Shown: positions 10,804 through 19,691, counted from the stretch's first letter. The stretch is 64,000 bases of DNA from Streptomyces sp. NBC_00510 (GCA_036013505.1 CP107851.1:7736001-7800000); one strand, 5' to 3'. Notes: generated by a model not told the origin, from the letters alone. Numbers and translations are program-made.

Positions 10804-12336
10804 ATGACAGCCACCGCTCCACCCCCCGCCGGAAGAGCCGGGGCCGACGGCCGCGTCGAGCTCTCGCCCGACGCCGTCCCGTCCGGCCCCTACGCCAACG
10901 AGGACCTGCTCCCCGTTCCGCTCGCCAAGCGGAAGTGGACCACGTACAACTTCACCGCGCTGTGGATCGGGATGGCGCACAACGTCGCCTCCTGGACCCT
11001 CGCCTCGGGCCTGGTGGCCCTCGGCATGGACTGGAAGCAGGCGGTGCTCACCATCGCCCTCGCCAACCTCATCGTGCTCGTACCGATGCTGCTCACCGGC
11101 CACGCCGGTCCCAAGTACGGCATCCCGTTCCCGGTCTTCGCCCGCGCGTCGTTCGGGGTGCGCGGGGCCAACCTGCCCGCCCTGGTCCGGGCGGCGGTCG
11201 CCTGCGTGTGGTTCGGCATCCAGACCTGGATCGGCGGTTCCGGCATCTTCCTGCTCGCGGGGAAGCTCTTCGGCGACTCCTGGGCGACCGCCGGGACGAT
11301 CGGCGGCTACCCGTGGACGCAGTGGCTCTCCTTCGTCGTCTTCTGGATCATCCAGGTCGCGATCATCGTGCGCGGCATGGAGATGGTGCGGAGGTTCGAG
11401 AACTGGGCGGCCCCCTTCGTCATCGTCGGCGCGATCGCGCTGCTGATCTGGATGAGCGTGAAGGCCGGCGGCTTCGGCCCGCTGCTCGACCAGCCCTCCG
11501 CACTCGGCTGGGGCGGTGACTTCTGGAAGGTCTTCTTCCCCGCCCTCATGGGCATGATCGGCTTCTGGTCGACCCTCTCCCTCAACATCCCCGACTTCAC
11601 CCGCTACGCCGCCGGCCAGCGCGCCCAGCTGTGGGGCCAGTCCCTCGGACTGCCCACCACGATGACGCTGTTCGCGCTGCTGTCGGTGCTGGTGACCTCC
11701 GGCTCGCAGGCGGTGTATGGCGAGCCGATCTGGGACCCGGTGGCGCTGGCCGCGAAGCTCGACAACTGGGCCGCGGTGCTCTTCGCGCTGATCACGGTCC
11801 TGGTGGCCACCTTGTCGGTGAACATCGCGGCCAACGTGGTCTCGCCCGCCTTCGACCTCTCCAACATCGCGCCGCGCAGGATCAGCTTCCGCACCGGCTC
11901 GTTGATCACCGCGGTCGTGGGCGTCGTCATCTTCCCCTGGAAGCTGCTGGCCAGCCCGCAGGCGTACATCTTCACCTGGCTCGGCACCGTCGGCGGTCTG
12001 CTCGGCACGGTGGCCGGCATCCTCATCGCCGACTACTGGATCCTGCGCCGCACCCGGCTGGAACTGGCCGACCTGTACCGGACGGAGGGCCGCTACTGGT
12101 ACGACGGCGGGTGGAACTGGCGGGCGCTGGCGGCGTTCGCGGTCGGCGGTGTCCTGGCCATCGGCGGCTCGCACTCCGGGCTCGACGCCAAGGGCGTCAA
12201 GCAGGGGCCGTTCCCCGTCGACGGGATGATCCCCTTCCTGAAGCCGCTCGCGGACTACGGGTGGGCCGTCGGCCTCGCCGCCTCCCTCCTCGTCTACCTC
12301 CTGCTCGGCCGTCTCGCGCCCGACCGCAGGAGCTGA
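10804..12336 (+). CDS. NCS1-family nucleobase/hydantoin:cation symporter
   Basis: 510 residues with about 12 membrane segments. The start region 'NEDLLPVPLAKRKWTTYNFTALWIGMAHNVASW' is the signature N-terminus of NCS1 transporters (Mhp1, allantoin and uracil permeases), and 'GIPFPVFARASFGVRGANLPALVRA' is the conserved TM3 region. 'SLNIPDFTRYA' and 'GILIADYWILRRTRLELADLY' are also family blocks. It imports the cyclic ureide consumed by the two hydrolases upstream. It is the last gene of the operon, and a hairpin follows the stop. Substrate (hydantoin, uracil or allantoin) is not resolvable by eye. Confidence 0.92.
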   Translation: MTATAPPPAGRAGADGRVELSPDAVPSGPYANEDLLPVPLAKRKWTTYNFTALWIGMAHNVASWTLASGLVALGMDWKQAVLTIALANLIVLVPMLLTGHAGPKYGIPFPVFARASFGVRGANLPALVRAAVACVWFGIQTWIGGSGIFLLAGKLFGDSWATAGTIGGYPWTQWLSFVVFWIIQVAIIVRGMEMVRRFENWAAPFVIVGAIALLIWMSVKAGGFGPLLDQPSALGWGGDFWKVFFPALMGMIGFWSTLSLNIPDFTRYAAGQRAQLWGQSLGLPTTMTLFALLSVLVTSGSQAVYGEPIWDPVALAAKLDNWAAVLFALITVLVATLSVNIAANVVSPAFDLSNIAPRRISFRTGSLITAVVGVVIFPWKLLASPQAYIFTWLGTVGGLLGTVAGILIADYWILRRTRLELADLYRTEGRYWYDGGWNWRALAAFAVGGVLAIGGSHSGLDAKGVKQGPFPVDGMIPFLKPLADYGWAVGLAASLLVYLLLGRLAPDRRS

Positions 12337-12353
12337 CCCCGCCGGTTCGCACC

Positions 12354-12395
12354 GGGGCCCGGGTCCGGTCCGCTCAGCGGCCGGACCCGGGCCCC
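12354..12395. terminator. Bidirectional hairpin with the pucR stop codon in its loop
   Basis: GGGGCCCGGGTCCGG at 12354-12368 and its exact complement at 12381-12395 make a perfect 15-bp stem with a 12-base loop. It lies between convergent genes (NCS1 permease and PucR). The right arm is coding sequence for the last PucR residues (GPGSGR), and the PucR stop codon lies in the loop. Confidence 0.85.
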
Positions 12396-14017
12396 GCGGC
12401 GCGCTGCGCCTCGTGCGCGAGCAGCGCCACGTACAGCGAGGTGAGCTGCTCCCAGTCGTCCAGGTCGATGCCGAGCAGCGACTCGATGCTCTGCAACCGC
12501 CGGTACAGGGCGGGCCGGCTGACGTGGTGGACCTGGGCGGCGGCCGACTTGTTGCGGCCCGTGGCCAGATAGGTGCGCAGCACCTCCAGCAGCGCGGGGT
12601 TCCCCAGCAGGGGCCCCAGCTCCCGCCCGATGAAGGCCTGCAGCTCCGGCTCGTCGCGCAGCAGGCGCACCAGGCCGCGCAACCGCACGTCGCGCAGCCG
12701 GGCCACCGGTGCCCCGGGCGGGCCGGCGACCGCCGCGTCCGCCACGTGCACCGCCTCGACGAAGGAACGGCGGACCTCGTCCAGCTCCCGGCAGCCGAAA
12801 CCCGCGCCGGCCACCGCGGTACGGTGCCGCCCGGCGAGCTCCTCGTGCACCCGCACCGCCACCTTGTGCACGGCGGCGTCGGCGTCCTGACCGTACGGGA
12901 TGCTCAGCAGGACCGCCGTGCCGGCGGAGCCGATCCGCGCCACCAGTCCGGCGACGCCGGGGTGCTCGGCCAGCACGTGCTCGATCAGCTCCGGCATGTC
13001 GTCCCGGCCCTCCGGCACCGCGCCGAGGGGGCGGACGACGACGGGCACGAAGGTGCGCCGGTTGACCGGGAGCCCCGCGGCGCGCACCCGGGTGACCAAC
13101 TGCTCGGGGCGGGCCGTGCCCGTCGCCAGGTCGTGCAGCAGCGACTCGGCGGCCTGGTCCTCCCAGCCCCGGTCCTGGTCACCGAGGAGGCGGTGCATGG
13201 CGAGCGCCTCGGAGGCACGGGCGCCGAGCACCCGGCCGAACTCCTCCGGGCCGTGGTAGCCGAAGAGCACCAGGCGCCCCCACTGCCGGCCCCGCGCCTC
13301 CAGCGGGGCGACGACCCAGCCGTCCGGGCCGACCGTCACCGCGCCGCTGCCGGCCAGTTCGGCGACCTGACCCGAGACCCGCTCCCAGTCGCGCAGCAGG
13401 TCGTTGAGCGAGCCCTTGTTCCCGGCCGAGGCCAGCACGCGCTGCGCGAGGTTGACGACGACGGCCGGACATCCGCTGTGCGCCGCTATCTCGTCCAGGA
13501 CCTGCTGGAGGCTGGCGCCGGAGAGGTTGAGCGCGGTCAGCGAGGAGCGGACCCGGTCGGAGAGGTCGAGCGCGGCGAACCGGCCGTGCACCAGCCGCGC
13601 GTGCACCTCCTCGGTGAGCCGCGCGAACGGTGCCGGCCGGTGCAGCACGATCAGCGGCACCCCGCAGCGCTCGGCGGCCCGGCGCATCGGCTCGGGCGTG
13701 GTGCGGAACGCCCGGCCGAGGCCCAGGACGACCGCCGCGACGTCAGCGCGCTGCATCGACTCGACGTACTCGCGCTGCGCCCGCTCGTCGCCCGCCAGCA
13801 GCAGTCCGGTGGTCAGCACCATCTCCCCGCCGCTGAGCATGACCCCGACGTCCAGGGCCTCGGCCACGTGCAGCCAGCGCACCGCGCGGTGCAGATGGGC
13901 GGAACCGGCCACGACCTCCGGCACCCAGGGCGTCACGAGGTCGAGGTCGAGGACGTCGCGCACGGTGAGCCGCCCCGCCGCGCTCGCCGGGGGTGTGTCC
14001 GGTCTGCCGTCGCTCAC
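12374..14017 (-). CDS. PucR-family transcriptional regulator of the hydantoin/pyrimidine operon
   Basis: 547 residues in the standard PucR layout. The N-terminal purine-catabolism domain (RLTVRDVLDLDLVTPWVPEVVAGS to about 120) is followed by a middle GGDEF-like/CdaR segment and a C-terminal helix-turn-helix (LATGRNKSAAAQVHHVSRPALYRRLQSIESLLG). PucR proteins sense pathway intermediates and activate purine or pyrimidine breakdown operons. This one is convergent with the permease and so is the probable local activator, although it lies 84 bases downstream of the fucose-type operon on the same strand and might be cotranscribed with it. Target assignment is inference. Confidence 0.87.
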   Translation of the reverse strand: MSDGRPDTPPASAAGRLTVRDVLDLDLVTPWVPEVVAGSAHLHRAVRWLHVAEALDVGVMLSGGEMVLTTGLLLAGDERAQREYVESMQRADVAAVVLGLGRAFRTTPEPMRRAAERCGVPLIVLHRPAPFARLTEEVHARLVHGRFAALDLSDRVRSSLTALNLSGASLQQVLDEIAAHSGCPAVVVNLAQRVLASAGNKGSLNDLLRDWERVSGQVAELAGSGAVTVGPDGWVVAPLEARGRQWGRLVLFGYHGPEEFGRVLGARASEALAMHRLLGDQDRGWEDQAAESLLHDLATGTARPEQLVTRVRAAGLPVNRRTFVPVVVRPLGAVPEGRDDMPELIEHVLAEHPGVAGLVARIGSAGTAVLLSIPYGQDADAAVHKVAVRVHEELAGRHRTAVAGAGFGCRELDEVRRSFVEAVHVADAAVAGPPGAPVARLRDVRLRGLVRLLRDEPELQAFIGRELGPLLGNPALLEVLRTYLATGRNKSAAAQVHHVSRPALYRRLQSIESLLGIDLDDWEQLTSLYVALLAHEAQRAAGPGSGR

Positions 14018-14101
14018 GCGCCCACGCCCGTCCCTCGTGCTGCCAGGGGTGGGAGTCTAGTCACCCGCACCCCGCCCGGGGCCGGTCCGCGCGCGGGGGG
14101 A

Positions 14102-14956
14102 TCAGAGGCCGTAGACGCGCCGGGCCGTGCCGGAGAAGACCTCCCGCCGCTCGCCGTCGTCCAGTCCGCCGGTCAGGGCGTGGGCGGTGTCGACCACCTC
14201 GGCGTAGGAGGCGGCGAGCCGGCACACCGGCCAGTCGGAGCCGAACATCAGGCGGCCGGGCCCGAAGGCGTCGAGCACGGTGGCGGCGTAGGGCGCGAGG
14301 TCCTCGGTGGTCCAGCTGTCCCAGTCGGCCTCGGTGACCATGCCGGACAGCTTGCACACGGTGTTGGGCCGCGCGGCGAGCGACCGCAGGTCGTCGCTCC
14401 ATGGCCGTGTCCCGCCCTCGGAGATGGGCGGCTTGCCCAGGTGGTCGAGGACGAACACCAGCTCGGGCACGAGGCCGGCGGCGCGGGTCGCGGCCGGGAG
14501 CTGGTGGGCGAGCACCACCAGGTCGTAGACGAGTCCCGCGTCGGCCACCGCGCGCAGCCCGCGCAGCACGTCGGGACGGAGCAGCCACTCGGGGTCGGGT
14601 TCGCCCTGCACCTGGTGGCGGATGCCCACCAGGTGCTCGCCGCCCGGCAGTTCGCGCAGGGCGGCGAGCCGGTCCGCGACCGCGGGGTCCGTCAGGTCGG
14701 TCCAGCCGACCACCCCGGCCACCAGGTCGCTGCCCGCGGCCAGCGCCAGGAACTCCGGGGTCTCCGCGGCCACCGTGACGGTCTGGACGAGGACGGTCGC
14801 GGTGACCCCGGCGGCCTTCGTCTCCGGCTCCAGGTCGGCGAGGGTGAAGTCGCGGCGCAGCGGGGCCAGCCGCTCCCCGGTGATCCAGTCCTGGTCGCGC
14901 ACCGACAGGTCCCACAGGTGGTGGTGCGCGTCGACGATGCCCTCCACCGCGGTCAC
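14102..14956 (-). CDS. Amidohydrolase, L-fuconolactonase type
   Basis: 284 residues of the COG3618 metal-dependent lactonase family: 'GIVDAHHHLWDLSVRDQDWI' at the N-terminus gives the HxH pair, then 'VLVQTVTVAAET', 'GIRHQVQGEPDPEWLL', 'FVLDHLGKPPI' and 'LMFGSDWPVC' supply the remaining ligands. It would hydrolyse L-fucono-1,5-lactone (or the rhamnono/galactono analogue) to the aldonate. The GTG start overlaps the stop of the mutarotase gene (GTGA), so the two are translationally coupled. Last gene of the five-gene catabolic operon. Confidence 0.9.
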   Translation of the reverse strand: MTAVEGIVDAHHHLWDLSVRDQDWITGERLAPLRRDFTLADLEPETKAAGVTATVLVQTVTVAAETPEFLALAAGSDLVAGVVGWTDLTDPAVADRLAALRELPGGEHLVGIRHQVQGEPDPEWLLRPDVLRGLRAVADAGLVYDLVVLAHQLPAATRAAGLVPELVFVLDHLGKPPISEGGTRPWSDDLRSLAARPNTVCKLSGMVTEADWDSWTTEDLAPYAATVLDAFGPGRLMFGSDWPVCRLAASYAEVVDTAHALTGGLDDGERREVFSGTARRVYGL

Positions 14957-15264
14957 AGCTGCCACACCACCGGCAGCGGCGCCCCCGCGCCCTCGGCGGA
15001 GTAGTCGTGGGCGACCTCCAGCAGCTCCGCCATCCGCGCCTGCCAGGCGATGTTGACGGGCAGCCGTTCCAGCGCGGCGAGCATCGCCGGGTAGTCGTCG
15101 ACGTCCAGCAGGTGGAAGAGGTCGCCGCCGCTGCGCCAGATCGTCCACTCCCGCACGCCCGCGCCGCTGATGGCGGCGGTCAGTTCAGCGGGCACCTCAC
15201 GGTGCGCCGCCTCGTACGCGGCGATCCGGTCCGCTCGCACCTTCGTGTGCAGGGCGACCCTCAT
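14953..15264 (-). CDS. L-rhamnose mutarotase-family protein
   Basis: 103 residues of the dimeric ferredoxin-like mutarotase family: 'MRVALHTKVRADRIAAYEAAHREVPAELTAAI', 'WTIWRSGGDLFHLLDV' and the closing W. It interconverts alpha and beta anomers of a 6-deoxysugar so that the dehydrogenase receives the correct anomer. It overlaps by 4 bases with both neighbours (ATGA and GTGA), fixing its start. The operon as a whole favours L-fucose over L-rhamnose, but the family is named for rhamnose. Confidence 0.88.
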   Translation of the reverse strand: MRVALHTKVRADRIAAYEAAHREVPAELTAAISGAGVREWTIWRSGGDLFHLLDVDDYPAMLAALERLPVNIAWQARMAELLEVAHDYSAEGAGAPLPVVWQL

Positions 15265-16253
15265 GACACCTCCTCATCCGGTACGGGTACGTCCGCGCGG
15301 AGCAGGCCCTCGGCGCGCAGGTCGGCCCACATCGGGGCCGGGAGCGGCAGCCGCAGCATCGCCGCGGTGTCCCGTGCCTCCTCGGCGGAGCGCAGCCCCA
15401 CCAGCGTGCTCGCGACGGCGGGATGGGCCGCGGGGAAGCGCAGGGCGGCCGCGCGCAGCGGCACGCCGTGCCGGCCGGTCACCGACCGCAGGTGGCGGGC
15501 GCGGGCGAGCACGGGCTCCGGGGCGGGGGCGTAGTCGTACGTGGCGTCCTCGCCCGGGTCGATCAGCAGGCCCGAGTTGAAGGCGCCGCCGACGACCACG
15601 CTCGCGCCGCGGGCCGCCGCCAGCGGCAGCACCTCGGCCAGGCCCTCCTGTTCCAGCAGCGTGTAGCGGCCGGCCATCAGCACCACGTCGACGTCGGTGT
15701 CCCGCAGGAAGCGGGCGAGCATGGCGGTCTGGTTCATGCCCGCGCCGATCGCCCCGACCACGCCCTGCGCGCGCAGTTCCTCCAGCGCCGGGTACGCCTG
15801 CCCGAAGGCCTCCTCGGCGTGGTCGTCGGGGTCGTGGAGGTACACCACGTCGACACGGTCCAGGCCGAGGCGTTCCAGACTCGCCTCGACGGAGCGCCGG
15901 ATGCCGTCGGCGCTGAAGTCCCAGACGCGGCGCAGCCCGGCGGGTACGGCGAAGCCGTTCGCCAGGTCGTCCCCGCCCGGTCCGCCGGGCTCCAGCAGCC
16001 GCCCGACCTTGGTGGAGACGGTGTATTCGGCCCGCGGCCGGTCGCGCAGGGCGGCGCCGAGCCGGCGTTCGGACAGACCGAGCCCGTAGTGGGGCGCGGT
16101 GTCGAAGTAGCGGACGCCTGCGTCCCAGGCGGCGTCCACGGCCGCGCGGGCGGCGTCGTCGGCGACCGGGGTGAAGAGGTTGCCGATCGGGGCGGCGCCG
16201 AAGCCCACCTCGGTGACGGCGACTTCGCTGCGGCCCAGGGTGGTGGTGCGCAT
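15261..16253 (-). CDS. Aldo/keto reductase, L-fucose (D-threo-aldose) 1-dehydrogenase type
   Basis: 330 residues. The AKR catalytic residues are visible as 'YFDTAPHYGLGLSERRLG' (Asp, Tyr), 'STKVGRLL' (Lys) and 'VVYLHDPDDH' (His). The 'FGAAPIGNLFTPV' N-terminus and the 'GAGMNQTAMLARFL' block are typical of D-threo-aldose/L-fucose dehydrogenases. It oxidises the pyranose to the lactone that the downstream lactonase opens. ATG at 16253 was chosen. The open frame continues upstream only as a shadow of the SDR gene. It overlaps the mutarotase start by 4 bases. Confidence 0.9.
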   Translation of the reverse strand: MRTTTLGRSEVAVTEVGFGAAPIGNLFTPVADDAARAAVDAAWDAGVRYFDTAPHYGLGLSERRLGAALRDRPRAEYTVSTKVGRLLEPGGPGGDDLANGFAVPAGLRRVWDFSADGIRRSVEASLERLGLDRVDVVYLHDPDDHAEEAFGQAYPALEELRAQGVVGAIGAGMNQTAMLARFLRDTDVDVVLMAGRYTLLEQEGLAEVLPLAAARGASVVVGGAFNSGLLIDPGEDATYDYAPAPEPVLARARHLRSVTGRHGVPLRAAALRFPAAHPAVASTLVGLRSAEEARDTAAMLRLPLPAPMWADLRAEGLLRADVPVPDEEVS

Positions 16254-16267
16254 CGCGGTCCGGGCCC

Positions 16268-17035
16268 TCACTTCCCGGCCGGGCGCAGCCGGAGCCCGGC
16301 CATGCCGCCGTCCACGGCGAGCGCGGTGCCGGTGACGGAGGCCGCGGCGGGGCTCGCCAGGTAGACGATGGCGGCGGCGACCTCGTCGGCGGTCACCAGA
16401 CGGCCCATCGGCTGCCGGGCGTCGAGGGCGGCGCGTTCCGCCTCGGGGTCGTCGGCGGCGTCCAGCAGCCGGGCCACCCACGGGGTGTCGGCGGTGCCGG
16501 GGTTGACGCAGTTGACCCGGATGCCCTCGCGGACGTGGTCGGCGGCCATCGCCAGGGTCAGCGAGAGCACGGCGCCCTTGCTGGCGCTGTACAGCGCGCG
16601 CTGCGGCAGCCCGGCGGTGGCGGCGATGGAGCAGGTGTTGACGACCGCGGGACGGGCCGAGCGCCGCAGATGCGGGAGCGCGGCGCGGGTGGTGCGCACC
16701 ATCCCGAGCACGTTGACGTCGAGCACGCGGTGCCACTGCTCGTCGGGGTTGTCCTCGACGGTGCCCGCCGCCCCGATGCCCGCGTTGTTGACCAGGACGT
16801 CGAGGCCGCCGAGGGCTTCCGCCGCGGCGTCCACGGCGGCGCGGGTGGAGGCGTCGTCACTGACGTCGGCCTTGAAACCCGTCAGCTGCGCCGGCAGTCC
16901 GTCCGGCGCCAGGTCCAGTACGGCGACGCGGGCGCCGCGCGCGGCCAGCAGCCGCGCGGTCGCCAGCCCGATCCCGGAGGCGCCGCCCGTGACCAGGGCC
17001 CCGAGGCCCTCCAGGTCGCGCAACTCCTCGCTCAT
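16268..17035 (-). CDS. SDR oxidoreductase, probable 2-keto-3-deoxy-L-fuconate dehydrogenase
   Basis: 255-residue classical short-chain dehydrogenase: 'ALVTGGASGIGLATA' for NAD(P) binding, 'LVNNAGIG', catalytic Ser in 'NTCSIAATAG' and the YxxxK pair in 'RALYSASKGAVLSLT'. 'RVNCVNPGTADTPWVARLL' and the C-terminal 'VTGTALAVDGGM' are also canonical. In the non-phosphorylating fucose route it would oxidise 2-keto-3-deoxy-L-fuconate to the 2,4-diketo compound. The start overlaps the dehydratase stop (ATGA), and the AKR gene follows 14 bases later. Role assigned from context. Confidence 0.88.
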   Translation of the reverse strand: MSEELRDLEGLGALVTGGASGIGLATARLLAARGARVAVLDLAPDGLPAQLTGFKADVSDDASTRAAVDAAAEALGGLDVLVNNAGIGAAGTVEDNPDEQWHRVLDVNVLGMVRTTRAALPHLRRSARPAVVNTCSIAATAGLPQRALYSASKGAVLSLTLAMAADHVREGIRVNCVNPGTADTPWVARLLDAADDPEAERAALDARQPMGRLVTADEVAAAIVYLASPAAASVTGTALAVDGGMAGLRLRPAGK

Positions 17036-18372
17036 GCCGTCCCACCTTCCTGCCGTGCCCGGTCGGCCACCCAGAACGTACCGTCGGGGTAGTGGTACGC
17101 GTCGATCGATTCCGGCCTCATCTGCGCGGAGAAACCGGGTGCCTCCGGAGCGGTGTAGTGGCCGCGGCGCATGACGACCGGCGTGGTGAAGTGCTCGTGG
17201 AGGTGGTCCACGTACTCGATGGAGCGGTCCTCGGTCGTCCCGGCCAGGGCCACGAAGTCGAACATCGACAGGTGCTGGACCAGCTCGCACAGGCCGACGC
17301 CGCCGGCGTGCGGGCACACCGGGACGCCGAAGGCGGCGGCCAGCAGCAGGATGGCCAGGTTCTCGTTGACCCCGCCGACCCGCGCCGCGTCGATCTGCAG
17401 CACGTCGATCGCGCCGGCCTGCAGCAGCTGCTTGAACACGATCCGGTTCTGCACGTGCTCGCCGGTGGCGACCCGTACCGGCGCGACCGCCTTGCGGATC
17501 GCGGCGTGGCCGAGGACGTCGTCGGGGGAGGTGGGCTCCTCGATCCAGTACGGGTCGAACTCGCCCAGCGCGGTGACCCATGCCACGGCCTCGGCCACGC
17601 CCCACCGCTGGTTGGCGTCGATCGCGATGCGCACGTCCGGGCCCACGGCGGCGCGGGCCGTGCGCATGCGCCGTACGTCGTCGCCCAGGTCTGCGCCGAC
17701 CTTCAGCTTGATCTGGGTGAAGCCGTCGGCCACCGCCTGCTCGGCGAGGCGGGTCAGCTTCTCGTCGGAGTAGCCGAGCCAGCCGGGCGAGGTGGTGTAA
17801 CCGGGGTAGCCGTGCTCCAGCAGCTCGGCGGTGCGCACGGCGGCGCCCTTCCGGCCCGCACGCAGCAGTTCCAGCGCGCGCTCGGGGGTGAGGGCGTCGG
17901 CGATGTAGCGGAAGTCGACCTGGGAGACGAGCCATTCGGGCTCGGCCTCGGCCAGCAGCCGCCACAGCGGCAGGCCCCGGCGCTTGGCGGCCAGGTCCCA
18001 CACGGCGTTGACGACGGCTCCGATCGCCATGTGCATCACGCCCTTCTCGGGCCCCAGCCAGCGCAGCTGGCTGTCGCCGGTCAGGTCGCGGGCCACGGAG
18101 CCGGGATCGGCGCACAGCTCCTCGACCGGCCGGCCGACGAGATGGGGGCGGAGTGCCTCGATCGCCGCGACCTGGACGTCGTTGCCCCGGCCGATGGTGA
18201 AGACGAAGCCGTGTCCCTCGTGGCCGTCGTCGGCATCGGTCCGCAGCACCACGTACGCGGCGGAGTAGTCGGGGTCCGGATTCATCGCGTCCGAACCGTC
18301 GAGCTCCCGTGAGGTGGGGAAGCGGATGTCGTGGGTGTCGATCGCGGTGATGCGGGCGGAGGTTGCGGACAA
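17032..18372 (-). CDS. L-fuconate dehydratase (enolase superfamily)
   Basis: About 446 residues of the mandelate racemase/enolase superfamily. The N-terminal capping domain begins 'SATSARITAIDTHDIRFPTSRELDGSDAMNPDPDYS', as in fuconate dehydratases. The barrel holds 'FTQIKLKVGADLGDD' (KxK acid/base), 'IAIDANQRWG' (Asp ligand), 'WIEEPTSPDDV' (Glu), 'ATGEHVQNRIVF' (Glu) and 'CPHAGGVGLCELVQ' (His base). Start: a TTG at 18372 has AAAGG seven bases before it; a GTG five codons upstream (18387) is the alternative with a weaker site. It dehydrates L-fuconate to 2-keto-3-deoxy-L-fuconate. First gene of the catabolic operon. Confidence 0.9.
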   Translation of the reverse strand: MSATSARITAIDTHDIRFPTSRELDGSDAMNPDPDYSAAYVVLRTDADDGHEGHGFVFTIGRGNDVQVAAIEALRPHLVGRPVEELCADPGSVARDLTGDSQLRWLGPEKGVMHMAIGAVVNAVWDLAAKRRGLPLWRLLAEAEPEWLVSQVDFRYIADALTPERALELLRAGRKGAAVRTAELLEHGYPGYTTSPGWLGYSDEKLTRLAEQAVADGFTQIKLKVGADLGDDVRRMRTARAAVGPDVRIAIDANQRWGVAEAVAWVTALGEFDPYWIEEPTSPDDVLGHAAIRKAVAPVRVATGEHVQNRIVFKQLLQAGAIDVLQIDAARVGGVNENLAILLLAAAFGVPVCPHAGGVGLCELVQHLSMFDFVALAGTTEDRSIEYVDHLHEHFTTPVVMRRGHYTAPEAPGFSAQMRPESIDAYHYPDGTFWVADRARQEGGTA

Positions 18373-18406
18373 GTGGCTGCCTTTCACGCTCGGCCTGGCC
18401 AAGACA

Positions 18407-18573
18407 TCGGAGGTCTCGCGCCACGGTGACTCTAGGCCTCCGGGACGGGGCTGGCAATCCATTCCTCGGATGTCTCGTCCCTCGAACTCCATTCGATCGT
18501 GTCCGTATAAGGGGTTGTCAGGGTCGCGGGACGGACTTACCTTCCTGTCGTCCGGGATACCTCGGATGAATCG
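18407..18573. promoter_or_regulatory. Three related direct repeats in the divergent fucose-type control region
   Basis: Three copies of a 12-base element occur in the 232-bp divergent promoter region: TCGGAGGTCTCG (18407-18418), TCGGATGTCTCG (18466-18477) and TCGGATGAATCG (18562-18573). The last two extend to ATxCCTCGGATGxxTCG, 14 of 17 matching. They flank the predicted ABC promoter, with the third immediately downstream of the expected transcription start. They are candidate operators for a regulator shared by the catabolic and import operons. No regulator gene lies in either operon. Confidence 0.45.
18515..18543 (+). promoter_or_regulatory. Predicted sigma-70-type (HrdB) promoter of the sugar ABC operon
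   Basis: TTGTCA (18515-18520), a 17-base spacer and TACCTT (18538-18543) match the -35/-10 pattern for the principal sigma factor, 62 bases upstream of the binding-protein ATG. Transcription would begin near 18550. Confidence 0.55.
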
Positions 18574-18604
18574 CCCCGGCTTACCCGGACAGGGAGAACA
18601 CGGC

Positions 18605-19657
18605 ATGAAGCCCGCCCGCACGCGCTCCACCGCCGCGATCGCCGCGGCCGTTCTCGTCACGGCCGCACTCGCCACCGCCTGCAACCGCGGCAGCACCGGC
18701 ACCGCCGCCGGCTCCGGCGACGACAAGCCCGCCATCGGCATCGACCTGCCACGCTCGGACTCCGACTTCTGGAACTCCTACGCGCAGTACGTCGAGAAGG
18801 GCATCGAGGACGACGGCCTGAACGCGCTGCCGCGGAGCAACTCGCAGAACGACATCACCAAGCTCGTCGCCAACGTCCAGGTCTTCCAGAACACCGGGGC
18901 CAAGGCCGTCGTCATGGCCCCGCAGGACACCGGCGCCATCGCCTCCACCCTCGACACCCTCGCCGGCAAGAAGATCCCCGTGGTCAGCGTGGACACCCGC
19001 CCCGACAAGGGCGACGTCTACATGGTCGTCCGCGCCGACAACAAGGCGTACGGCACCAAGGCCTGCGAGTTCCTGGGCGAGCAACTGGGCGGCAAGGGCA
19101 AGGTCGCCGAGTTCCAGGGCGCCCTGGACTCCATCAACGGCCGCGACCGCTCCGAGGCGTTCGCGGCGTGCATGAAGGAGAAGTTCCCCGGCATCACGGT
19201 CTTCGAGCTGCCCACCGACTGGAAGGGCGACGTCGCCTCCGCCAAGCTGCAGAGCCTGCTCGCCCAGCACCCCGACCTGAACGGCATCTACATGCAGGCG
19301 GGCGGTGTCTTCCTGCAGCCGACGCTGGCCCTGCTCAAGCAGAAGGGCCTGCTCAAGCCGGCCGGGCAGAAGGGCCACATCAGCATCGTCTCCAACGACG
19401 GCATCCCGCAGGAGCTGGACGCCATCCGCAAGGGCGAGATCGACGCCACCGTCTCCCAGCCCGCCGACCTCTACGCCAAGTACGCGCTGTACTACGCCAA
19501 GGCCGCCGCGGAGGGGAAGACCTTCAAGGCGGGCCCCACCGACCACGACTCGACGATCATCAGCATCCCCAACGGCCTGGAGGACCAGCTTCCCGCGCCG
19601 CTGGTGACCAAGGAGAACGTCGACGACAAGGCCCTGTGGGGCAACAACATCGGCTGA
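18605..19657 (+). CDS. Sugar ABC transporter substrate-binding lipoprotein (RbsB/type I periplasmic-binding fold)
   Basis: 350 residues. A lipoprotein leader (MKPARTRSTAAIAAAVLVTA then ALATAC) has the modified cysteine at about residue 26. The mature part has the type I sugar-binding pattern: 'IGIDLPRSDSDFWNSYAQYVEKG', 'AKAVVMAPQDTGAIASTLDTLAGKKIPVVSVDT', 'GALDSINGRDRSEAFAACM' and 'GEIDATVSQPADLYAKYAL'. ATG preceded by GGGAGAACACGGC. It delivers a sugar to the ATPase/permease encoded next. The divergent catabolic genes suggest L-fucose or another 6-deoxysugar/aldose as ligand. Confidence 0.92.
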   Translation: MKPARTRSTAAIAAAVLVTAALATACNRGSTGTAAGSGDDKPAIGIDLPRSDSDFWNSYAQYVEKGIEDDGLNALPRSNSQNDITKLVANVQVFQNTGAKAVVMAPQDTGAIASTLDTLAGKKIPVVSVDTRPDKGDVYMVVRADNKAYGTKACEFLGEQLGGKGKVAEFQGALDSINGRDRSEAFAACMKEKFPGITVFELPTDWKGDVASAKLQSLLAQHPDLNGIYMQAGGVFLQPTLALLKQKGLLKPAGQKGHISIVSNDGIPQELDAIRKGEIDATVSQPADLYAKYALYYAKAAAEGKTFKAGPTDHDSTIISIPNGLEDQLPAPLVTKENVDDKALWGNNIG

Positions 19658-19691
19658 CCGTCCGTCCGCACCCGAAGAACGGAAGACCACC

